From positions 3,689,563-3,753,562 of the forward strand of contig OZ004594.1 of the NCBI GenBank assembly GCA_963924555.1: DNA of 64,000 bases, read 5' to 3'. Position numbers and translations under genes: made by a program. Below, piece after piece: positions 55,471 to 64,000 of this stretch. Origin of the DNA: Crambe crambe (lineage: Eukaryota; Porifera; Demospongiae; Poecilosclerida; Crambeidae). How positions within the stretch are numbered: position 1 is the first letter of the stretch; each line of letters starts with the position of its first letter. The notes beneath the pieces are model-generated. The model saw only the letters and a list, made by a program, of their open reading frames with translations, was not told the DNA's origin and did not search any database.

Positions 55471-55829
55471 TTCTGATGATACGGCTGGCTCGCGAGACTA
55501 ATAGCTAGCTAGATGGTTGGTTAGCGGTTGGTTAGTGGTCAGTCACTTCCTGGACTCTGGATCATGGACTGAACTTTGTATCAACTAATAGCAGGATGAA
55601 CTCAGTTCTGCACTACCTCAGCGTAACCTCCATTGTTTATATACATGCACACATATCTGGTCAAAGGTACAATCACAAGAAAGAAAATAGATAGTATGCA
55701 TGGGTTGAGTCATATCATACATCACTTTGAAAGCACTGCAGCCAGCAGCTGTTGTGTTTAGCTATACATTTTCAATATTAAAAAAAAAAAATTAAAAAAA
55801 AAATTGATTCTACTGTAGTACACTGCTAC
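55471..55829. other. 5' flank of TRIM-NHL 2 / 3' flank of cytochrome b561 copy B
   Basis: Homologous to 49992-50412. Poly-A-rich near 55780-55802. No gene. Confidence 0.5.
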
Positions 55830-58800
55830 TTAGTCAGCATCAAAGTAGAATATGAATAAACTGATGACAAGTGCAAATACTAAAGCCTGGACTCCAAAGA
55901 GCAGTAAAAGTCCTTTCTCAAACCTGCATAGAAGGAGACATAATAATACATTGTCATCAGCAACCTGCCATCTATGGACAAGGAGGTCTAAATAATAATT
56001 ATTATATAGCTGCCATTGGGAATGGGTAGGTAGTCCAGTTAGGGTGGTCTGATTAGACAGGTTTAACTGTAACTGGAATAGGTGCTTTTAGGACATGGCC
56101 TTAATGATGGTTTGGTTAGAAAGGGTTGTATGTACCAATCCACTTACTTGTGAGCAGGTTTCTTGCATTTTGCAGGGTCGTCCTTCACATACACTTCCTC
56201 TTCACTCTCACTGAGTTCATCTCGATGAGTGACCTTATGATACCCCACCGGTGGGTTAATAGATGCTACACCAGGGGGAAAAAACAACACATAATAACGA
56301 AGCAGTGCACACACATAACAGTCAGTCTTCACATTATTGGTCAACATAGAAATCTCGGGAGGAGAATACAGGTTACCATGTGTGTATAACTTAGGTGTCA
56401 CCCATTAGCTATCCTGTGACTGTTATTTTGTGCTTTGTTGATAATGGTGCCACTTACTTTTCTGTTTCCACTTGAGGAACTCCTGGAAAATGACATAGAC
56501 GATGTTGACAATGACAGACAGACTAAGGACAGCAAACATGTAGTACACCACACTGTTGTGGAAGATGTTTATACCCAAGAATAACACCACCACTGTGGGG
56601 AGGGTGAGACGAGGGAGAAGGAGAGAGGGAACGTGGGTAAGGATGAGAGGGGGAGATGAGGGAGGAGAGAGGGACGAGTGCACAGGGGAAACAGGGAAGA
56701 ATAGATGAAGGGAAGAGAAAGCAAGAGGAATAAAGATAAACTTGTTCATCAAAAAGAATGTGTAATATAATTATCGATACTTACTTGATAATACAAGTAT
56801 AGAGAGAGCTGTACTTCTATGCACAATATTGAACACTCTTCTCCTGTGGAAACAGAAAGAGGACAGAATAAAAATGTACTGTACCATAGAGCAGAAAATA
56901 ACATGGCAAAAAATGAGTGAAGGAGTTTATAATAATACTTGCAAACTTCGCAGTATTATGGGAATAATTATACAGACCATTCCATGGAAATGGCTGATCA
57001 AATTCCAATGTATCGGACATGCAATCAAATTTTTAGGAATAACCCATTATTTAGAGGTCCCACTGAAATTATTTATTATGAATTAAGCTCATATGACTTA
57101 CTGTACTGTTAGTTTTGTTGGTTTGTTGCCAGGTCGGAAGAGTGCAATGATAGGTTGCAGTACACACAAGCTCAGACAGATGATCCCTAAAATCTGGTGC
57201 GGCCCCACGGAAAAGATCCCTCCAGTGTGCGCCAATACCAGCCCAAACCCCACCAGGGACCACAGCACACCGATGATCATGGTTGTCACGTGAGCCTATA
57301 CATGGGTGGGTGTGCAATAATTAGGAAAACAATGATAATGTTTTTACTAATAAGAAAATTCCATTTATATAAAAATCTGGAACTTTTTTCACGTGTTATA
57401 CCCCATGAAACGTTAATATTTCACAGCATGAGTGAGAAGGCAGTGAAATATGTGATTGAAATACCATGAAAAATTTTTTTCTTTATGAAATAGTATGAAA
57501 ATACTAGCCTTGCCTTTTTTAATTGCAATAATAATTTAAAAAGGAGTGCCTGGGATTGGGGACGAGGCAACAAAAAATATGTACAATGTTGGCCATGAAA
57601 TTGGTTGAGATAATAATTTTCAGTAGCATGAATTATTTGTACGTGACATACAAGGTTGAAACAAGCTTGTACAGAACCTTGAACAATCATGCATCTGGAT
57701 ACATGGTTAAGATGTGGTGTAGAACAATCTGTTGGTACAGGTATACAATCTTGTAGTGTGCAGTACATATAGAAAGTGATAAAAGAAACATGCAAAAAAA
57801 TTAGAGATGTATTATTTTGCTGATTTACACAAAAAAATTTTTTAAAATAAAATTTCTCAAGCCTTTCAAGTAACTGATGTTCGTGAGTCAATTAGATTCG
57901 TTGTCGTGTCCTAAAGAATTCTCGTCCTACTAGTGTTGTGCATGCCCCATCCTCCTTCTCCTCCCACATTATCGTAATGTGGTCCCTCATAGGCCTGGTT
58001 GGCAGACAACACAACACTCATGGCATATGATTCATTGGAAGCGACTGGAATGCCATCGGGAGTTGAATTGTTGGCTACAGTAGTGTCTGTAACAGTACAG
58101 GTATCAACCATTGCATCACCACCGCCATCTTGTTGGTTGTTCTCCGGTGTGGCAGTGCTAAACTCATTCGAAGAATCCTTCTTCTTAACTCTCTTTAGGA
58201 GCAGTACTATCACCAGCAGTATTAGTATGAGTAGTGTTACCAGGAACCCAGCACCAGTCACAATGGCAGCTATAGAACTACCACCAAGTACTGTTTCTTC
58301 TCCGACTGGCCTTCCAATGGCAGTGGTGGTGGTGATAGGGACAAAACCAGTGGCGGGGGTATCCAATTGGTCAGTAGTGACTGGTGTAGGCTCTGAAAAA
58401 TTATATAATAATATATAATGAACTGCAGAAATTGAATGCATTTAACCAGGCAGTGCTCAAAAATAATCTGATAACAGGACACAACTTGTCATCAGGTACT
58501 TGTTGTTAACACTGGAGCAGGTATCTATCTATGCTATTATTCTGTCATTGATAATGACCACTATGTACTCTACTGGCCTTACCTATGAACAATCTCATCA
58601 ATACAATGGAGCTTTCATTCTGGAGTTGAGTCTCGCTTAAGACGAATACATTGCCAGGAAGAATAGCAACGCCAAAAGACGAACGATAATGCACTACCCG
58701 AAAATCCACAGCTGAGTCAGCAAAAGTTAAAGGTCGGAGGTTCCCATTGGTCAGAACGTTGAATGAAAAACTTGATGCCGGAATCTGGAATTGATTGTTG

Positions 58801-61800
58801 GGACCCAAAGAAACTGTGTCGCAGCAAACTTGCTGGATGTTTCCAGGTGGGTTAGTGCATATACTGCTGTGTGGATTTGTTTGTATTCCAAAGCTGCCAG
58901 TCACAGTTGCTCTAAGTCCATCAAGCTCAACTGTGAGGAAAGTAAAGGCTATTCTTCTTGTTCCCAAGTCGCTATCTGAAGCTTGGTAGCAGTACTGGAT
59001 AGATACGACATTTCCACTGCAGTTACGCTGAGGCGACTCGGAAGGAATCGTAAAGACACGAGTAAACCCTCTGTTTGATGCAGTGAGGTTGGCTCTGGCG
59101 GCATCAGTCAGAAAGCTGGCTGCATTTGTAGCGTTGAAATAAAAATCAGGGATGTTTGGAGTGTAGACACGTCCACTTCCATCGGAGGAGAACTGACACT
59201 GAAACAAGGAAGGGCTCGAAGACTGAGCATGTCTGGACACTAAGAAGATGTGTAAGCCAGTGAAAACTCTTCTACAATGTGACAGTTCCAAAGAATTCAT
59301 ACTCTCTCATAACAATGTGGGTATAGATAGAACACATGACTGAAGTTTGGAACAATCTCATAACTGAGGTACTTAGGGGTTAGGGGCTAAGGCCAGGGTT
59401 AGGGGGTTAGCTAGTCAAAGTTGTATTGGAACTGTTGCATACAATCACTACATCTTTCATGTCTAACTTACTGATGAAATGCACAATCAACTGGAACATC
59501 AGGATCCATCCTCCAGATGCCAGAAAAGCCATTAAGCTATAGAAGATCTCAAGTTTAGACTTTTACTTGATTCTGACCTGATTCTGATTAATTGCCACAT
59601 CCGGAATACTACTAAGCTAGCAAGAAGCCTTGTAACTCCAGGAACATAAAGTAGTCTTACATGTATACTAATTACACTGAAATCATCATCACAGTCTGCA
59701 GTTACTCAGCAATTTTTTCTTCACACCTTCCTCCGATTAATCTGGACATGTGACTTACATATGCTATACCATCTTATATATACATGTATATGCTCATGAC
59801 ATTTATGATTATGGGAAAGATTAGTAACTCTATTTAGTGTTGATTGGTATAAGTAAACCATGGCACTTTATTCTAGAACTAGTTATTGCATAGTTTCTCA
59901 TAGTATAAAAAGAAAGAAAAAAGATGCAAAACAGTGTTAAAGACGTGACGACTCTATTGGGCTAGTCCTAATTATAGCACACCTTATTGATATGTACAGC
60001 CTTATGTCCCTATAATTATTGTGAATTTAATTGGAGTGCTTTAATTAAGTAATAGTTATAACATGGGTGCCAGGGTTTTATGTGTGCCCTCGGGACTCGG
60101 GTTGTTTATAATCCATAAAACCTATGGCACCCATGTTATAACTGTTTTATATCCTGCTATAGCTAGCTAAGTCTTGTCTCCATGGAGATTAAATGTTGTT
60201 TCCGTGGACTACAGACAATATGACTCATAATGTCCGTCGTTCATGATGACGGACATAAACCATACCATGGCCCTTTGATCTTGCCCACGCATGTGAACTA
60301 CTTATAAGAAATATTAACTACTCACTGGCCACCAGCTGTTTTCCACCATTGTTTTAAGGAAATGACCCACCAGTAGTGTGTATAATATTTAATATACAAG
60401 TAAACTAAGCAAACCATGCCTTCTAAGAAGCCTGAAGGAATTGTAAGGTATACGTACCTTGAACCAAGAGTTGGGAAAGATGGCTTTATAGTAGCGTGAG
60501 ATGATAGAGCCAGTCGGAAGGAGAAACATGAAACAGATACTCATGACAATACCTGTAGAAAGTAAAATTTTGTGAGATGTAATGCAAATAGCAAACTCCA
60601 TAACTCTTGACTACAGTGAATTGCAAGTTGGTTGTCCAATGTAAGATGCAAAATCTAGAAGAGCTGTGTAAACTTGAGGTTGTTCCTCAATAGATGCAAG
60701 TTTTTATTGCAGTCAATTTGTGCTTTACATTTGGACAACCCACGAGAACGGTATTGCAGTTTAGCCTAAGCAGAAACCTCTTTAGAGGAGAAATTTATAA
60801 GAAACACTCAGCTTCTTGCCTGAATCTATCTTGTGTACCATTTGCAAGTAAGTGCTATATAATGCAAAGTTAGCATATAGTGGATAATGTAAAGCTACCA
60901 AATGTGCAACTAAATCGACCGCCCTTCTATAAGGACCACTTGGTTGTGTTCTATTGTGACCTCCATACACCCTATAAAAGCTATCTTTTTTTGTGGCTCA
61001 AAGGTGGTTGCTGTAAGCATGCTTCACTGTTATTACAGCAAGTTTCCTCACTTTTGCCACTTGCTACTGTAGATTTCAGGATGGTTGTCAGTAAGGAATG
61101 AGAAATAGGTAGTGGCTTACAAGGACCTAAGAAACCCGATCCTTTCATGTCCTATACAATCCATGCAGTTGTGTAAACCATAGGACAAATGGTATCCACC
61201 TATTCCCCAAACCTTCCTGACAACCAACCTGCAATGGACAGTAGCACTCAACCCAGGTCTATGTACACTGTACTCAGTAGAACAAAAGGTTTGTGTCAAC
61301 TGTGGTTTTAAAGAAGGTGAGGAAACTTGTTTGCTAGTGATGTACAGTGGATTTCAGCTGAGTTGTCCATAGATTTCAGATATAGGAGTGTCTTAGCAGT
61401 TTACATACTTAACCACAACTGACTGTTTGAGGGTCATTCAGACACAAACATACACCACTGCAACTGAGCATGCTTAGAATTCAAATTTCTGAACTTGGTA
61501 GCTATTTTTTAGGAGTTAGAGATGCCCAGAGCCTACTCTGAAGACCTTAGATGGAGGTCTGTGTGGATGGCAATAGTGAGAGAAGTAGTTAAAGTTAGCC
61601 ATGGCTAAAAAGCTACTTGGAGCCAAAATTGTACTTTGACCTGTAACCAAAACCACAATGGTGGTTTATCACAATAACATTATGTAAACAACTAAGACAC
61701 TCCTATTTCTGAAGTCTATGGACAACTCAGCTGAAATCCACTGTACAGTTAATACCATTATCACTGAAGATATGGCCAAAGTATGACCAAGTGACTTAGA

Positions 61801-62576
61801 TCCATATTGCACTAAAACCAAGGACTCACCATGGAGTTTGAGTAACTGGTAGAGGAAGCCTCCAGGACACTGGCAAGCCTTGGAACAGAGAGTGACTTCA
61901 CACGCACACTCTGAGGCTGAACGAGTGGTGTGCATCATCATGATGTTACCACCACCACCACCGCTGCCACCCTTGCCCAGAGCACCAGTGGCAAGCAACA
62001 CAAACTGTTTACTACTCAAATCCTTATCCTGCAGTTGATCACCTGTGTGAATCTTGCGCTGGAATCTACAACCACCATAAACAAGGTGAAGGTGTTTATC
62101 AATACGCATAAGGGATTGAATTTATTATGGTTCACACTTCCACATTAGCAAAAAAAAAAACAGTCTGTCAATAGTGTAACCACAGGACCAGGAAGAAAAG
62201 ACTACAGGCTTTGGCTTGTAAATAATCACTTGGGTCATACCCCACAATGGTTAGCAGTAGCCACAATCAACCACCACCCACTCTAAATAGCAGCCTGTCT
62301 GGTCAATTTTGCCTCAAATTAAAGGTTTGGTATAATGGGCGTGGCTAGACATCATGTTCCAAAGCAGAATGAACCACTACTTCTAATAGTGTCTTTATAA
62401 ACTCACGTGCAGTGAAAGAGGCCATCTTTGATCTCAGCAGAAACTAGTCTCAACTGCTCAGGGTCGTCCTGATTGGTCGGATCCATCACAAAGACGTGGT
62501 CATCAGGTTTGTTATAGCCGTCGTGCACACTGAAGTTACCGCCTTCACTCCAGCAAGTAATAACATCTGTGTTACC
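55830..62576 (-). CDS. DOMON-cytochrome b561 protein (ferric-chelate-reductase-like), 5' end missing
   Basis: Eight exons join in phase: 62407-62576, 61830-62065, 60458-60552, 57102-57295, 56785-56843, 56458-56592, 56148-56265, 55830-55923 (stop). The first two encode the end of a DOMON domain (DVITCWSEGG, DGYNKPDDH, VSAEIKDGLFHCT) and a Cys-rich linker. The rest form a cytochrome b561 core with candidate heme ligands in LLKLHG, WFKAHV, GPHQILG and IVHRST, and LQPIIALFRP typical of the family. Membrane electron transfer, such as reduction of extracellular ferric iron with ascorbate, is known for related proteins. The join across 57296-60457 depends on phase 0 and on the family sequence WFK-AHV; that intron contains another gene (57911-59532). 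Upstream exons (signal peptide, possibly reeler, start of DOMON) were not found up to 64000. Confidence 0.72.
57911..59532 (-). CDS. Single-pass receptor-like membrane protein with tyrosine motifs, nested in an intron
   Basis: Three exons, 59472-59532 (ATG at 59532), 58583-59239 and 57911-58392 (stop), join in phase to 399 residues. Exon 1 is a signal-peptide-like leader (MAFLASGGWILMFQLIVHFI). Exon 2 is a Cys-containing ectodomain (CSGNVVSIQYCYQ, AFTFLTVELDG, QQVCCDTVSLG) of no family I recognise. Exon 3 has a Thr/Pro stalk, one membrane helix (GAGFLVTLLILILLVIVLLL), KRVKKK, and a tail with tyrosines in SYAMS, AYEGP and HYDNV contexts that could bind SH2 domains. There is no kinase. The layout leader / ectodomain / stalk-helix parallels the first three exons of RTK-A and RTK-B, including phase 1 joins, so it may be a kinase-less relative. 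It lies on the same strand within the 57296-60457 intron of the cytochrome b561 gene. Confidence 0.8.
60055..60143. mobile_element. Short palindromic MITE-like element
   Basis: GTTATAACATGGGTGCC at the left and GGCACCCATGTTATAAC at the right are inverted arms, extended by GGTTTTAT-type matches inward. About 89 bp long, non-coding, within the cytochrome b561 intron. Confidence 0.65.
61345..61743. mobile_element. TA-flanked MITE with inverted ends of about 55 bp
   Basis: CAGTGGATTTCAGCTGAGTT at the left and its complement at the right (AACTCAGCTGAAATCCACTG), with TA on each side (61343-61344 and 61744-61745). Arms continue through AGGAGTGTCTTAG. About 400 bp, no transposase. Tc1/mariner or pogo-like origin is inferred. 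Confidence 0.75.
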
Positions 62577-62799
62577 CTATTTAGAAGAAAGGAAGAAGAA
62601 GGATTATACAAAAGGCCTGAGCTATAAACAATAAGAATTTGATTGGTCACATAGATATGTAATTTAGTCGGAACAACACTTCATTCCTTGACTTGCACTC
62701 ACTTCCAAGTATGATAAATAGAGTTTTGACCCGTCACGTATACACAACTCACATCTCCTATTCTAGGTCTGTGTTTTCCTAGCCAAAATTTTAATATTG

Positions 62800-62878
62800 T
62801 TATGACTTCTGGACCAGTTTGCTGGCATAGGGAAAACCATGACTTCTGGACCAGTTTGCTGGCATAGGGCAAACCATG
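62800..62878. repeat. Direct repeat, 37 bp x 2
   Basis: GACTTCTGGACCAGTTTGCT followed by GGCATAGGG(A/C)AAACCAT occurs twice in tandem. Confidence 0.85.
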
Positions 62879-62974
62879 ATGACCGTGAAGGGAAGGGCCC
62901 AACAAGTATTTTGATTTTGAGAGAGCTGCCATATTATTTTAATATTGATTGAGGCTAGTAAGAATAATAATAGG

Positions 62975-63345
62975 CATACAAGACATTAGGCATAGGGGGA
63001 AGAACTGAAGGCATAGTGGTAAAGGAGTTAGGCATAGGGTGGCTTTACATGTCCCAGCATTTGAATCTGAAGGTGAGATATAAAGCTAACAATCTTAATT
63101 ATTCTTGGTTTCTATGTGCATGGGCGAACTACTGAAAGCATGGTACACATAGGGGGAAGAACTGAAGGCATGGTGGTAACATTAGGCATAGGGAGAAGAA
63201 CTGAAGGCATGGTGGTGACATTAGGCATAGGAAGGCATGGTGGTAACATTAGGCATAGGAAGGCATGGTGGTAACATTAGGCATAGGGGGAAGAACTGAA
63301 GGCATGGTGGTAACATTAGGCATAGGGAGAAGAACTGAAGGCATG
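62975..63345. repeat. Minisatellite with AGGCATAGGG core
   Basis: Units of about 39 bases contain AGGCATGGTGGTAACATT and AGGCATAGGGGGAAGAACTG. Two shorter units lack the GAAGAACTG part. The dense array is 63140-63345, with scattered units before it. Confidence 0.8.
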
Positions 63346-64000
63346 CATAGTGACCCACTATGCCGCCTCAAGATGCCCTGGAATGGAGCAGTTTGCTGGT
63401 GGCTAGCACCGAAGGAATGTACAAGTGCCAGATACAGTACTAAACTTGCCTGACAGTGTAAGTAGGTTTACACATTCAAAATAAAAGGTATAATGCAGTG
63501 ACTGTCAGTAATCCACTTAGCCCTGCTTAATGCCTGGACTTTATGTATCTTGCATATAGGAAGTTAGTACTGCTCTGCAGCTGCAGAAAAAGCTTAGGTA
63601 GGCACTACCAAGAGAAACTAGGAAGAATAATGCTACATTCTTCACCCTCGAAAAATGCACTATGCTTATCTGTACACTTAATATTATGAATGGAGCCCTA
63701 TCAAAAGAAACATCAAGTATTACCATAAGACTTGAGAGCAAAATACTTAGTCAGCGAACTAGAGACAAAGTAAATCTGTGTAATGTGATGTACAGCCAGC
63801 CAGCCACATGCACACACAGCTGCCAACATGTACATGGCTTCTGCCATGCCCTAGAAAGCATGTAGTGCTACAAGATGTAAAATCTTCTGAAAATTTGGAA
63901 AAACCTCAATGCAGACTCCCTAAGATGATGAGACACTATTCCGTGTCCCACTACAGTACAGATCAGCTGTATCCCACAGAATCAGGACACCACTCGGTGT

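Larger units (their letters stand above)
62577..64000. other. Right-hand end: no gene recognised, minisatellites
   Basis: No exon could be joined in phase to 62407-62576. A short open stretch near 62700-62770 on the minus strand ends in a donor-like GTGAGT but its phase does not fit. Upstream exons of the cytochrome b561 gene may lie here or beyond the window. Confidence 0.45.

Noticed and set aside
59369..59412. GGGTTAGGGG-like stretch resembling telomere repeat
   Set aside because: Too short and irregular to call an interstitial telomere array.
62699..62775. Possible extra upstream exon of the cytochrome b561 gene
   Set aside because: It ends in a donor-like site but its phase (2) does not fit the phase-0 start of exon 62407-62576.

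Overview
The window looks like animal nuclear DNA, most likely a demosponge such as Amphimedon. It is AT-rich, with compact multi-exon genes using GT-AG introns, Met/FGFR-like receptor tyrosine kinases (RTKs) with unfamiliar ectodomains, a GTPase-Death protein, TRIM-NHL genes, many small inverted-repeat transposons and very long (CT)n/(AG)n tracts. The organism is inferred from gene content and was not tested by database search. Exon models were built by hand from splice sites, reading-frame phase and paralogue comparison.

Layout. 1-3674 (+): last five exons of an RTK (RTK-C) whose 5' part lies outside the window. 3675-6008: intergenic nest of small inverted-repeat transposons. 6009-10537 (+): coiled-coil / Roc-like GTPase / Death-domain protein. 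11275-17547 (+): complete 13-exon RTK (RTK-A). 18034-32079 (-): complete 13-exon RTK (RTK-B), tail to tail with RTK-A. 33341-41648 (-): exportin-6, 17 exons recognised. 42268-44396 (-): two-exon protein with two membrane segments, unknown function. 44700-57295 (-): duplicated block with a TRIM-NHL pseudogene, two intact single-exon TRIM-NHL genes, one NHL-only fragment, and two copies of a five-exon cytochrome b561 module. 57911-59532 (-): single-pass receptor-like protein with phosphotyrosine-type motifs, apparently inside an intron of the next gene. 55830-62576 (-): DOMON-cytochrome b561 (ferric-chelate-reductase-like) gene, 5' end not found. 62577-64000: no gene recognised, minisatellites.

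The three RTKs, the receptor-like protein and the GTPase-Death protein all look like surface-receptor and adaptor signalling parts. RTK-A and RTK-B share an ectodomain I cannot assign to a known family, and both have cytoplasmic stretches rich in tyrosine docking motifs. The TRIM-NHL/cytochrome b561 block is a recent tandem duplication with several breakpoints, including a transposon insertion whose empty site is preserved in the sister copy.
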